Positions 41,945 to 50,628 of a stretch of 64,000 nt of DNA are shown here, piece after piece. Under the pieces are notes generated by a model, which saw only the letters and a program-made list of their open reading frames with translations, searched no databases and was not told where the DNA came from. Numbering within the stretch: position 1 is the first letter of the stretch; every line of letters begins with the position of its first letter. Source of the DNA: CAVLCC01 sp963624975 (GTDB taxonomy: Bacteria > Actinomycetota > Coriobacteriia > Coriobacteriales > CADBOM01); the NCBI GenBank assembly GCA_963624975.1, contig CAVFRF010000063.1, positions 1 to 64,000 on the forward strand. Reading direction: 5' to 3'. The position numbers were made by a program, and so were the translations under genes.

Positions 41945-43114
41945 GTGGACAGCTTGGTCGACACGCTCAAGATAATCAAGTCGATAGTGGGGGAGAAGTA
42001 CTTCTCCGACGACATCGCGTTTGCCAGAGCGCTATGCAGCGGCGTGAGGCACAAGCGAATCGAGTGCTCGCGCTGCGCGGCGGTTTGCCCCGTGGGTGCC
42101 ATCGAGGTGGGGCGCAGCAACGTCGAAATCGACAGCTCGAAGTGCATGCATTGCGGAGCCTGCATTGCGGCATGTCCCACGCAGGCGCTCTCGTCGACGT
42201 GGCTGGAGTGGAAGACCCTGGTGCGAGATAGTTTGAAGTCGCTTGAGCGGACCGGAGGTCATCCTGCGGTGGCGTGCGAGAAGGCGCTGGCTGCTGCCGG
42301 CTTGGGCAAGGGCGCGTTCGGGCGCGGCGAGATCGTGTCGCTGCCATGCTTGCAGAGGGTTGACGAGGCACTGCTCATGACGCTTGCCGCCTCGGGAGCG
42401 CGCAGTATTCACATGGTGAGCGGAGATTGCGCCACCTGCGAAGTGGTCGGTTGCGGTTGCGCGAGCTTGCAATGGCTGCAGGCAGTAAAGCATGCACGCG
42501 AGATGCTGGAGGCTGTGGGATCCGAGGTGCGTATCGAGGTGCTCGACTATTCGAGCGAGAGCACCGCCCCCGCCGCGGCGAGCGACGGTGCCGCTGACTC
42601 GCTCACTCGAAGGGAGCTCTTTTCGGGGCTGCGCGACGAAGCCGGCAATGCGGCATCGGTTGCGCTCGAGCAGACGATGGCCGACTCCAAGTACTCCGCT
42701 ATCGCGCAGGTTCTGGGCTTCGACTTTGCCGGCGGAAACTCGAAGCTCGATGCATCGCGAAGCCGCATCTGCCAATGGGCGATGGTGGCCCTGGCCATCT
42801 CGGCGTATGGCTCGCCCGAACAGGCGTTGCAGGCTATCGGCGACAAGCGCATCGACACGAGGGTCTTCGCCAGCATCGCTATCGACTTGCAGAAATGTAC
42901 CCACTGCATGCTTTGCGAGGCCTATTGCCGGTCACATGCCATCGAGAAGATCATGGACGACCGCAAGGTCGCGGGCCTCGTCCTGCATCCGGATCGCTGC
43001 GTGCAGTGCGGCGTGTGCGCCAGCATGTGCAGGGACAGCGCAATCGCCATAGAACCCAGCGTGCGCGTCGCCGACATTCTGTGCGAGCGTGCAACCACGG
43101 TCGATTTCGCCTAA
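41945..43114 (+). CDS. Multi-cluster 4Fe-4S ferredoxin-like protein
   Basis: A 389-residue iron-sulfur protein. The N-terminal part has two cluster motifs (C41-x2-C44-x3-C48 with C31 as possible fourth ligand, then CMHCGACIAACP at 67-78). A middle domain of about 200 residues contains SLPCLQRVDEALL and CATCEVVGCGC, resembling cysteine-rich regions of hydrogenase-delta-like proteins. The C-terminus has two more complete CxxCxxCxxxC motifs (CTHCMLCEAYC and CVQCGVCASMC). It probably links electron carriers in an anaerobic redox enzyme, but its partner is not encoded nearby. It follows the Maf fusion by 12 nt, starting at GTG; a TTG three codons later is also possible. Confidence 0.82.
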   Translation: MDSLVDTLKIIKSIVGEKYFSDDIAFARALCSGVRHKRIECSRCAAVCPVGAIEVGRSNVEIDSSKCMHCGACIAACPTQALSSTWLEWKTLVRDSLKSLERTGGHPAVACEKALAAAGLGKGAFGRGEIVSLPCLQRVDEALLMTLAASGARSIHMVSGDCATCEVVGCGCASLQWLQAVKHAREMLEAVGSEVRIEVLDYSSESTAPAAASDGAADSLTRRELFSGLRDEAGNAASVALEQTMADSKYSAIAQVLGFDFAGGNSKLDASRSRICQWAMVALAISAYGSPEQALQAIGDKRIDTRVFASIAIDLQKCTHCMLCEAYCRSHAIEKIMDDRKVAGLVLHPDRCVQCGVCASMCRDSAIAIEPSVRVADILCERATTVDFA

Positions 43115-43411
43115 GCCGGCGATGCCGACACGGGGGTCGTCGCGGGGGTCTCTGCTGGAAGACTCGGCATCGTCAAGCAGCACCTGGCGGCTTGTTCGGG
43201 CAACCATCGAGTGCCTTTCCCCAGCTAGTGCGCGTTTGCAACGATTTGGAAACATCGCTATGCAATAACATTAATAGCCACGCAAAGCGCACGCGCGCGC
43301 CGCATCAGGCTCGGCAGCGCATCCATGGCGCACCAATTCGCAGGCATCGCATCGGACGGCAAAGCACGCATCCTTCAAGCCGCACTTCGATCTGAATAGA
43401 AAGGCACGCAC
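43115..43411 (+). other. Intergenic region before citrate synthase, with an imperfect palindrome
   Basis: No gene is seen in these 297 bp. ttgca (43236-43240) and tgcaa (43261-43265), with inner acgat/atcg, form an imperfect palindrome in an AT-richer stretch about 150 bp before the citrate synthase start, a plausible promoter or operator zone. A weak inverted repeat (gatgccga at 43121-43128 and tcggcatc at 43164-43171) follows the ferredoxin gene and could help termination. Confidence 0.3.
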
Positions 43412-44737
43412 ATGAACGAGAGAGAAGCCCAGGCCTTTACCGACCATTTCGTCGAGCACAATTCCATCGACCCCTCCTACTACGACAGGTACGACGTGAA
43501 GCGCGGCTTGCGCAACTCCGACGGCACGGGCGTGCTGGCGGGCATCACCAACATCAGCAACGTTCATGGCTACGTGGTGGACGAGGGCGACAAGAAGCCC
43601 ATCGAGGGCAAGCTCACCTTCCGCGGATACGACATCAACGACCTGGTCAACCGATATGTGGATAGCGGGCGGTTCGGCTTCGAGGAAATCTGCTACCTGC
43701 TCATGATGGGCGACCTGCCCACCCCGGAGCAGTCCGACAAGCTCAAGGCCCAGATCGAGACCAGCCGCGAACTGCCCAACGGCTTTACCGCCGAGCACAT
43801 CATGAACACGCCGAGCACCAACATCATGAACCAGCTGCAGCGTTGCGTCGCGATCCTGTACGCCTACGACCCCGACAACCCCGACGACATCACGCCGCAG
43901 CACGAGTTTGCGGTGGCGTTGTCGCTGCTATCGCGCCTGCCGCGCATCGCGGTGCTGGGCTACTACGCCAAGCGCTCCTTCCACTATGGCGAGTCGATGA
44001 TCATGCACCGCCATCTGCCGGGGCAATCCACGGCCGAGACGTTCCTGTCGATGCTGCGTCCCAACAGGGAGTTCACCCACGACGAGGCCGCGATGCTCGA
44101 CATCATGATGATGATCCACGCCGAGCACGGCGGCGGCAACAACTCCACGTTCACCTGCCGTTCGCTCACCTCCGCCGGCACCGACGCCTACTCGGCCTAC
44201 GCCGGGGCCATCGGCGCGCTCAAGGGCTTCCGCCACGGCGGTGCCAACATCAAGGTCGTGCAGATGTTCGACGACATCAAGGAGCACGTGCGCAACTGGG
44301 AAGACGACGGGCAGGTGGCCGACTACTTGCGCAAGATCCTGGCTGGCGAGGCGTTCGACGGCGCCGGCCTGGTGTACGGCATGGGCCACGCGGTGTACAC
44401 GCTGTCGGATCCGCGTGCCGAGATTTGCAGGAGCCAGGCGCACAGGCTGCTGCACGGCACCGAGGGCGAGGCAGGCCTGGCCCTCATGGAGAAGGTCGCC
44501 GAGCTAACTCCCGAGCTTATGGCCGAGAAGGGCGTGAACAAGGTCGTGTGCCCCAACGTCGACATGTTCAGCGGCATGGTGTACCGCGCGCTTGGAATCC
44601 CGGACGACCTGTTCACCCCGCTGTTCGCCTGCTCGCGCATGGCGGGCTGGGCGGCCCACCGCTTCGAGGAGATGGTCTCGGGCAAGCGCATCATGCGTCC
44701 GGCCTACAAGTCGATTTCAACGGAGACCCGCTGTTAG
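43412..44737 (+). CDS. gltA: Citrate synthase
   Basis: A 441-residue citrate/2-methylcitrate synthase that condenses acetyl-CoA with oxaloacetate. Catalytic residues are seen as H239 in HAEHGGGNN, H326 in GMGHAVY and D384 in NVDMFSG; HGGAN at 275-279 is conserved. The N-terminus of about 45 residues before GITNIS is longer than minimal enzymes. No other TCA-cycle gene is adjacent; in an anaerobe it likely serves glutamate synthesis. Promoter region lies in the preceding 297 bp. Confidence 0.95.
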   Translation: MNEREAQAFTDHFVEHNSIDPSYYDRYDVKRGLRNSDGTGVLAGITNISNVHGYVVDEGDKKPIEGKLTFRGYDINDLVNRYVDSGRFGFEEICYLLMMGDLPTPEQSDKLKAQIETSRELPNGFTAEHIMNTPSTNIMNQLQRCVAILYAYDPDNPDDITPQHEFAVALSLLSRLPRIAVLGYYAKRSFHYGESMIMHRHLPGQSTAETFLSMLRPNREFTHDEAAMLDIMMMIHAEHGGGNNSTFTCRSLTSAGTDAYSAYAGAIGALKGFRHGGANIKVVQMFDDIKEHVRNWEDDGQVADYLRKILAGEAFDGAGLVYGMGHAVYTLSDPRAEICRSQAHRLLHGTEGEAGLALMEKVAELTPELMAEKGVNKVVCPNVDMFSGMVYRALGIPDDLFTPLFACSRMAGWAAHRFEEMVSGKRIMRPAYKSISTETRC

Positions 44738-44924
44738 GGGAACCGCGCCGCTGCCCGTGCCGCTGGCGACCAACTAAATTGTGGGTTTCGTGAACAAGAG
44801 CGGGCTTCGCGCTATTGCGTGCATATGAGTGCAATAATAAACACCTATTTGGGTCGTGGCGAAGCCCTGTGGGGGCATCGCACGCGAAGATGGGCGTTCT
44901 GGCAATGGGCGGCGAAGGGAAACG

Positions 44925-45326
44925 ATGTTCCTCGTTCTTGGAAAACTGTTCTTGTTCCTCGTTGTGATGGGCATCATCGCCATCGTCGTCATAATCTCCT
45001 GGCTTTTTGCCGGCGCTTCGAGGCTCGGAAGGCGCATGCGCGGCAACTCGCAAGACGGATCGTCGGGCACCGGCTACTCCACGAGCCAGTCGTCCCAGCG
45101 CTACTATTCGTCGCAAAGCTCCGCAAAAGATAAGTATTCGCAGCGCTACGACGGCCCAACCGCCAAGCGCACCTACACCAGCGGCAGATCCAAGACCTCA
45201 AGCTCGTCGTCCACATCCGCCGGCACCGCTGCCGGCAGCTCCGCGTCTTCAAGCTCCAGCTCCCGCGATGTCGTGGAGGTTCCCTTGCTAGAGGTCACCG
45301 ACGTTCCCGAAAACGAGTCGCGCTAG
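44925..45326 (+). CDS. Small membrane protein with serine-rich tail
   Basis: A 133-residue protein with one N-terminal membrane helix (FLVLGKLFLFLVVMGIIAIVVIISWLF, about 2-28) and a basic stop-transfer RLGRRMRG, so the remainder should be cytoplasmic. The remainder is dominated by Ser, Thr, Gln and Tyr runs, probably disordered, with a short acidic end. No family is recognised. Start ATG 44925 follows GAAGGG by 6 nt. Confidence 0.65.
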   Translation: MFLVLGKLFLFLVVMGIIAIVVIISWLFAGASRLGRRMRGNSQDGSSGTGYSTSQSSQRYYSSQSSAKDKYSQRYDGPTAKRTYTSGRSKTSSSSSTSAGTAAGSSASSSSSSRDVVEVPLLEVTDVPENESR

Positions 45327-45404
45327 CATCGCCTTTGTTTCCATGATTACCGCAGCACATAGCGCGGAATTTTAAAATCCCCTAAATTTAATTCAATCAA
45401 AGTA

Positions 45405-45432
45405 TTGACAAGCCATCTCTAATGGCTATATT
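45405..45432 (+). promoter_or_regulatory. Consensus promoter of the methyltransferase-transporter operon
   Basis: A perfect TTGACA at 45405-45410 and TATATT at 45427-45432 are 16 bp apart in an AT-rich stretch. Transcription would start near 45439 and leave a leader of about 270 nt before the GTG start at 45708. It is the closest match to the sigma-A consensus in the window. Confidence 0.72.
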
Positions 45433-45707
45433 GAGCTATGTAAGTAATCTAGATGACAAAGCAACAACGAATAATCGAGAGCATCGACTTGGCAAATATG
45501 CTAAAGCTCTTGGCGTTCGGGTTGCCAAAATCACTGGGTTAGGTGCATTTTTACAATATTTGTGCTTTAGCCATCATGAGGGCATCCTAGGGGGATTGCT
45601 CGAAAGGGAAACAGGCCTCTTTTGTATGATCTATGAAAGCGGCTTTTCTTTTGGGAGCAGGTAATCATGATGACTAGGAAGGCAAACTTCAAAAGGAGGG
45701 TCAAGCA
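45433..45707 (+). other. Long AT-rich leader of the methyltransferase operon
   Basis: No convincing gene lies here; an 80-codon frame beginning in the -10 box lacks a ribosome binding site. TTGGCAA (45489-45495) can pair with TTGCCAA (45522-45528), and GCTAAAGC inside that loop (45500-45507) with GCTTTAGC downstream (45564-45571), which would make an H-type pseudoknot. Such matches can arise by chance in a sequence of this length. It fits no riboswitch class I can recognise. Confidence 0.35.
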
Positions 45708-47141
45708 GTGAGAAACGAAAGAGAAATCAAGCGCGACGAGGAAATCGTAGAGAAGATTCACCAGAATTCTCTCAGGCTGCTCGAGGAGGTGGGTCTGCAC
45801 TTCGACGACCAGAGCGCACTCGATTTCATGGCCAGCAAGGGCATCAAGGTCGAGGGCAGCCGCGCCTTCTTCACCGAGAAGCAGATCATGGACGCGCTTG
45901 ACGTGACCACCAAGGACTTCACCATCCACGCCCGCAACCCCAAGTACGACGTGAAGATGAACATGGAGGACCTCTACATGACCCCGGGCTACGGCAGCCC
46001 GTTCATCGTGGAGGCCGACGGCACCGTGCGCAACGGCAAGCTCGACGACTTCATCAAGCTGGCCGACATCGTGCAGGCATCCGACGAGTTCTGCATCAAC
46101 GGCGGCATCCTCGTGCAGCCCGACGACATCGACGCAGCCATTTCGGCCGAGATCATGGCATACGCCACGCTGTGCCGTTCCGACAAGACCTTCTTCTCCA
46201 TCTGCGGCGACGGCCAGGTTGCCGACAATATCTTCGAGATGGTCGAGATCGTGTTCGGTCGCGACATCACCGACTTCCCCTGCACCATCAACCTCATCTC
46301 GCCGATCGCCCCGCTTGGCGTGCCGCAGAACGCTAGCGAGACCGTGAGGGAGAGCGCTCTCAAGGGCCAGCCGCTGGCAATCGGCCCCGCTCCCATGGCC
46401 GGCACCACCGGACCTATCTCGCTGGCAGGCAATATCTCGGTGGCCAACGCCGAGGTTCTGGGACTCAACGTGTACGCACAGCTCGTGCGTCCGCACACCC
46501 CGCTCATCTACACCTATGCCGGAACCGTGTCCGACATGTCGAGCATGGCAGTGTCCAACTGCTGCCCCGGCTTCAACATGGAGGCCCGCTACGGCTCCTA
46601 CATGGCCAAGAAGTACGGCCTGCCCTGCCGCAGCGGCGGCGGAATGTCCGACGCGGCGGGCTTCAACGCGCAGGCCGGCGTGGAGAGCGGCATCAACTTC
46701 TTCGAGGCGTTCTCGGAGAAGGCCAACCTCATGATGCATGCAACCGGCTCGCTGCAGTCGTTCCTCTACGTGAGCTACGAGAAGTTCATCATGGACATCG
46801 AGACCTTCACCCGCATGAAGTACTACTTCTCCGACATGCCCTGCGACGAGGACGCCCTCGCCTTCGACGTGATTCAGGAGGTCATCGAGGACGGAGAGTC
46901 GTTCCTCACCACCGACCACACCGCCGAGCGTTGCAGGATCGACCCGTGGACTCCGCAGGTTTCGCTTCACAAGAACGCGGCCGGCAACCCCGTCGACGAG
47001 CTGAACGACTCGATCCACGCCAGGATCGACTACCTGCTCGAGAACAACGTGGTGCCCGAGCTTGACCCCGACACCCGCGCCAAGCTCGATGCCGTGATCA
47101 AGCGCATCGGTATGAAGGAAGAGGACATGGCCAGGATCTAG
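45708..47141 (+). CDS. MttB-superfamily methyltransferase without pyrrolysine
   Basis: A 477-residue TIM-barrel protein of the trimethylamine methyltransferase family. The family run IAPLGVPQNASET, GPAPMAGTTGPI and GGGMSDAAGFNAQAG is clear. There is no in-frame amber codon, so it belongs to the non-pyrrolysine group, members of which demethylate quaternary amines such as glycine betaine, proline betaine or carnitine and pass the methyl group to a corrinoid protein. No corrinoid protein or corrinoid:THF methyltransferase is adjacent. It starts at GTG with a very strong AAAGGAGGG site. The following MFS gene may import the substrate; the substrate itself cannot be read. Confidence 0.88.
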   Translation: MRNEREIKRDEEIVEKIHQNSLRLLEEVGLHFDDQSALDFMASKGIKVEGSRAFFTEKQIMDALDVTTKDFTIHARNPKYDVKMNMEDLYMTPGYGSPFIVEADGTVRNGKLDDFIKLADIVQASDEFCINGGILVQPDDIDAAISAEIMAYATLCRSDKTFFSICGDGQVADNIFEMVEIVFGRDITDFPCTINLISPIAPLGVPQNASETVRESALKGQPLAIGPAPMAGTTGPISLAGNISVANAEVLGLNVYAQLVRPHTPLIYTYAGTVSDMSSMAVSNCCPGFNMEARYGSYMAKKYGLPCRSGGGMSDAAGFNAQAGVESGINFFEAFSEKANLMMHATGSLQSFLYVSYEKFIMDIETFTRMKYYFSDMPCDEDALAFDVIQEVIEDGESFLTTDHTAERCRIDPWTPQVSLHKNAAGNPVDELNDSIHARIDYLLENNVVPELDPDTRAKLDAVIKRIGMKEEDMARI

Positions 47142-47294
47142 GCCCGCATGTCCGCTACGAAATAGCAAAAGGCGCCGCCGGAGGCGCGCGGAACGGGACT
47201 CGGAGGGTGACCGCCCGCGCGCCCGGGGCGCAAGGAGGGAGGTCCCGCGCTTCCGATGGGGAGCCGGGACGTTAAACACAGAAAGGCAGTTCGA

Positions 47295-48536
47295 ATGAGT
47301 GCAGTAAAGAAGTACGGAACGCTGCTGCTGCTGGCATGCGCGCCGGCGTTCATCTTCACGCTCCCCTACATCAGGGAGTCGTTCTACGTGCCGATCCAGA
47401 CCGCGATGAACCTCACCAACGCCCAGATGGGCTCGCTCACGGCGTGGTACGCCATCGTGGCCACCCCGGCCTACCTCTTCGGCGGCATCGTGGCCGACAA
47501 GTTCCCGCCCAGGCTCATGATCACCTTCTCGCTGGTGTCCACGGGCCTGCTGGGTCTGTGGTTCTCCACGTTCCCGGGCTACGAGGCCTGCCGCATCATC
47601 TTCGCCCTCATGGGCCTCACCACGGTGCTCACGTTCTGGAGCTCGGTGATCAAGGCCGTGCGAATGCTCGGCACGCCCGAGGAGCAGGGACGCCTCTACG
47701 GCCTGCAGGAGGGCCTGCGCGGCTTCCTCAACGCCGCCCTCGTGTTCGTGATGGCCTTCATCTACGGCCAGTTCGCCGACGGCATCGACGGAGCCACCTG
47801 GGCCATCAGGTTCTGCGCCATCCTTCTGATCGTGCTGGGTATCATCGGCTTCATCATCCTGTCCAAGGGCAACGACGACGAGAAGTCCGAGCCCATCGGC
47901 CAGCTGCTGCTGGGCATGGTCAAGTGCTTCAAGATTCCCAGGGTCTGGCTGCTCGTGGCCATCATCTTCACCGCCTACAGCGTCTACGCGCTCATGAGCT
48001 ACGTCAACACCTACGCGGTCACGTTCTGCGGCCTCAGCGAGACCGACGCCGCCAACCTCGGCGGCATCCGCTACTGCATGCAGGGCCTCGGCGGCATCGC
48101 CGGCGGCTTCCTGGCCGACAAGATCCACTCGCGCCTCAAGGTCATCGGCGGCGCGGGCGTGCTGCTGGCCATCAGCTACTGCGCGTTCTTCTTCATCCCG
48201 GCCGAGGCATCTGCCCTCGTGGCCGTGCTGATCAACTTCATGGTCGGCGTCATGCTCGTGTACACCATCCGAAGCCTCTACTTCTCAACCATCTCGGAGG
48301 CCAACATCGACGAGTCGATCACGGGCCGCGTCTCGGGCATCATGTCCACCCTGGGCTACCTGCCCGACGTGTTCCTGCTCACCCTCACCGGCATGTGGAT
48401 CGACTCCTACGCCGGAACCACCGGCTACATGATGGTGTTCGGCTACGCCGCCGTGATGGGCATCCTGTGCACGATCATCTCGCTGATCCTGCTCAAGATC
48501 GTCAAGAAGGACAACGGCAAGACCATCAAGGCTTAA
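47295..48536 (+). CDS. Major facilitator superfamily transporter
   Basis: A 413-residue MFS protein with 12 membrane helices. GGIVADKFPPRLMIT in the loop between helices 2 and 3 is the MFS motif A, repeated as GGFLADKIHSRLKV in the second half. It lies 153 bp after the methyltransferase gene, in the same direction and codon style, and probably brings in the methylated substrate or exports the product. The gap between the genes is GC-rich with potential hairpins. The start follows AAAGG; two terminators lie downstream. Confidence 0.87.
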   Translation: MSAVKKYGTLLLLACAPAFIFTLPYIRESFYVPIQTAMNLTNAQMGSLTAWYAIVATPAYLFGGIVADKFPPRLMITFSLVSTGLLGLWFSTFPGYEACRIIFALMGLTTVLTFWSSVIKAVRMLGTPEEQGRLYGLQEGLRGFLNAALVFVMAFIYGQFADGIDGATWAIRFCAILLIVLGIIGFIILSKGNDDEKSEPIGQLLLGMVKCFKIPRVWLLVAIIFTAYSVYALMSYVNTYAVTFCGLSETDAANLGGIRYCMQGLGGIAGGFLADKIHSRLKVIGGAGVLLAISYCAFFFIPAEASALVAVLINFMVGVMLVYTIRSLYFSTISEANIDESITGRVSGIMSTLGYLPDVFLLTLTGMWIDSYAGTTGYMMVFGYAAVMGILCTIISLILLKIVKKDNGKTIKA

Positions 48537-48588
48537 GCATCAGGTTGGTGCATGGCACCTAGCGTCTAGCAACATCTAGCCCTCCACC

Positions 48589-48624
48589 ACGGGGAAGCTG
48601 CTCTGCACGCGGCAGCTTCCCCGT
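48589..48624 (+). terminator. Terminator hairpin after the MFS gene
   Basis: A perfect 13-bp stem, acggggaagctgc (48589-48601) with gcagcttccccgt (48612-48624) and a 10-nt loop, is followed by ttt. It closes the methyltransferase-transporter unit. Confidence 0.78.
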
Positions 48625-48663
48625 TTGAGCCGCAGCCAACATGACGGCTCGAAGGTATTGGGG

Positions 48664-48706
48664 AAAGCCGGCTCGGAATCTTCTCTCCGGGCCGGCCTTT
48701 CTTTTT
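48664..48706 (+). terminator. Second terminator with T-rich tail
   Basis: aaagccggctcgg (48664-48676) pairs with ccgggccggccttt (48687-48700), with a small bulge, and is followed by ctttttg. It is a typical intrinsic terminator and insulates lepA from the upstream operon. Confidence 0.7.
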
Positions 48707-48813
48707 GTTGCGCAGGTGCGCTGCCGCCGGCGCACGCTGCGACCGCACGCCCAGCTCGTGCCCGCCCGCCGCGTGTGCGCGGAGGGCTTCGCCGCAAAGC
48801 GGCGGGCATGCAC

Positions 48814-48819
48814 TAATAT
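48814..48819 (+). promoter_or_regulatory. -10 element close to the lepA start, possible leaderless transcript
   Basis: TAATAT lies only 7 nt before the lepA ATG, so the transcript may begin at or next to the start codon. No Shine-Dalgarno sequence is seen between them. The -35 region is GC-rich and not recognisable. Confidence 0.4.
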
Positions 48820-48826
48820 CTACGGT

Positions 48827-50626
48827 ATGGATTCACAACACATTAGAAACTTCTCCATCATCGCGCATATCGATCACGGCAAGTCCACCATCGCCGACCG
48901 CATCCTGCAATCTACGGGCACTGTGGCCGAGCGCGACATGGTGGACCAGATGCTCGATTCCATGGACATCGAGCGCGAGCGCGGCATCACCATCAAGTCG
49001 CAGCCGGTGCGCATCATCTACAGGGCCGACGACGGCCAGACCTACCATCTCAACCTCATCGATACCCCAGGCCATGTGGACTTCGCCTACGAGGTGTCGA
49101 GGTCGCTCGCGGCCTGCGAGGGCGCGGTGCTGGTGGTCGACTCCACGCAGGGCGTGCAGGCGCAGACGGTGGCCAATGCATCGATGGCGATGAACGCCAA
49201 CCTGGAGATTATCCCGCTCATCAACAAGATCGACCTGCCAGCCGCCGACCCCGACCGCGTGAGGGACGAGATCGAGGAGGGCCTGGCCATTCCCGCCGAC
49301 GATGCCGTGCTGGCATCGGGCAAGACGGGCGAGGGCATCCACGACCTGCTGGAGGCCATCGTCTACCAGATCCCGGCTCCCGAGGGCGATGCAAACGCCC
49401 CGCTCAAGGCGCTGATCTTCGACTCCTACTTCGACCCGTATCGCGGCGTCGTGGCGCTGGTGCGCATCGTGGACGGAGAGGTGCGCAAGGGCCAGCAGCT
49501 GCGCATGATGGCCACTGGCACCACGGCGCTTGCCGAAGACGTGGGCGTGCGCACTCCCAGCGAGACCTCGTGCGAGTCGCTGGGTATCGGCGAGGTGGGC
49601 TATCTGGTCACGGGTCTCAAGGACCCTTCGCAGGTGAAGGTGGGCGACACCATCACGCTGGCCAAGAACGGTGCCGACGAGCCGCTGGCGGGCTACCGAG
49701 ACGTCAAGCCCATGGTGTACGCGGGCTTCTTCCCCATCGAGGGCGACCAGTACAACGCAATGCGCGACGCACTGGACAAGCTCTCGCTCAACGATGCGGC
49801 CCTGGTCTACGAGCCCGAGAATTCGCACGCGCTGGGCTTCGGCTTCCGCGTGGGATTTCTAGGGCTGCTCCACATGGAGGTGGTGAAGGAGAGGCTCGAG
49901 CGAGAGTTCGGCCTGGACCTCATCGCCACCGCGCCCAGCGTGGAGTACAAGGTGTACCTCAAAGACGGGCAGATGCTGCAGATCCACTCGCCCAAAGACT
50001 ACCCGGACCCAGCTTCGATCGACCATATCGAGGAGCCGTTCCTCACGGCATCGGTGCTGGTGCCGCCCGACTACGTGGGCGCCGTGATGGAGGTCTCGAT
50101 CGATCATCGCGCCACCGTGGACAACATGCAGTACCTCTCCACCAACACCGTGGAGATCAAGCTCACCATCCCGTTGTCGGAGCTGATCCTCGACTTCTTC
50201 GACAAGCTCAAGAGCCGCACCAAGGGCTACGCCACGCTGGACTACGAGTTCAAGGGCTACGAGCCATCGGAGCTGGTGAAGCTCGAAATCCTCATTTCGG
50301 GCAAGCCGGTGGACGCGCTGAGCTTCATCATCCACAAGGACAAGGCCTATGGGCGCGGCAGCAGCCTGGCCAGCAAGCTCAAAGAGGTGATCCCGAGGCA
50401 GCTGTTCGAGGTGCCCATCCAGGCGGCCATCGGCGGCAGGGTGATCGCGCGCACCAACGTGAAGGCCAAGCGCAAGGACGTGCTGGCCAAGTGCTATGGC
50501 GGCGACATCTCGCGCAAACGCAAGCTGCTGGAGAAGCAGAAGGCCGGCAAGAAGCGCATGAAGGCCATCGGCAACGTGGAGATTCCGCAAGAGGCGTTCA
50601 TGGCGATTCTCGAGGTGGACGATTAG
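48827..50626 (+). CDS. lepA: Elongation factor 4
   Basis: A 599-residue translational GTPase, full length for the family. AHIDHGKST is the P-loop, [10 protein letters not shown] the switch region, DTPGHVDF G3 and NKIDLP G4. The LepA-specific C-terminal domain ends with the basic [16 protein letters not shown] segment. It back-translocates stalled ribosomes. The chosen start fits the family N-terminus ([11 protein letters not shown]); 62 upstream in-frame codons overlap the terminator and were rejected. dusB follows 2 nt after its stop. Confidence 0.96.
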   Translation: MDSQHIRNFSIIAHIDHGKSTIADRILQSTGTVAERDMVDQMLDSMDIERERGITIKSQPVRIIYRADDGQTYHLNLIDTPGHVDFAYEVSRSLAACEGAVLVVDSTQGVQAQTVANASMAMNANLEIIPLINKIDLPAADPDRVRDEIEEGLAIPADDAVLASGKTGEGIHDLLEAIVYQIPAPEGDANAPLKALIFDSYFDPYRGVVALVRIVDGEVRKGQQLRMMATGTTALAEDVGVRTPSETSCESLGIGEVGYLVTGLKDPSQVKVGDTITLAKNGADEPLAGYRDVKPMVYAGFFPIEGDQYNAMRDALDKLSLNDAALVYEPENSHALGFGFRVGFLGLLHMEVVKERLEREFGLDLIATAPSVEYKVYLKDGQMLQIHSPKDYPDPASIDHIEEPFLTASVLVPPDYVGAVMEVSIDHRATVDNMQYLSTNTVEIKLTIPLSELILDFFDKLKSRTKGYATLDYEFKGYEPSELVKLEILISGKPVDALSFIIHKDKAYGRGSSLASKLKEVIPRQLFEVPIQAAIGGRVIARTNVKAKRKDVLAKCYGGDISRKRKLLEKQKAGKKRMKAIGNVEIPQEAFMAILEVDD

Positions 50627-50628
50627 CC

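Noticed and set aside
45422..45664. An 80-codon frame in the methyltransferase leader.
   Set aside because: Its ATG lies upstream of the -10 box of the best promoter and no ribosome binding site is present; no family resemblance.
45708..47141. Pyrrolysine-containing trimethylamine methyltransferase MttB.
   Set aside because: There is no in-frame TAG codon, and no pyl genes or corrinoid protein are nearby; the gene belongs to the non-pyrrolysine group.
45567..48128. An 853-codon minus-strand open frame across the methyltransferase and MFS genes.
   Set aside because: It is antisense to two well-recognised genes with good starts; its composition is His/Val/Gly/Glu-rich, as expected of the reverse frame of high-GC codons.
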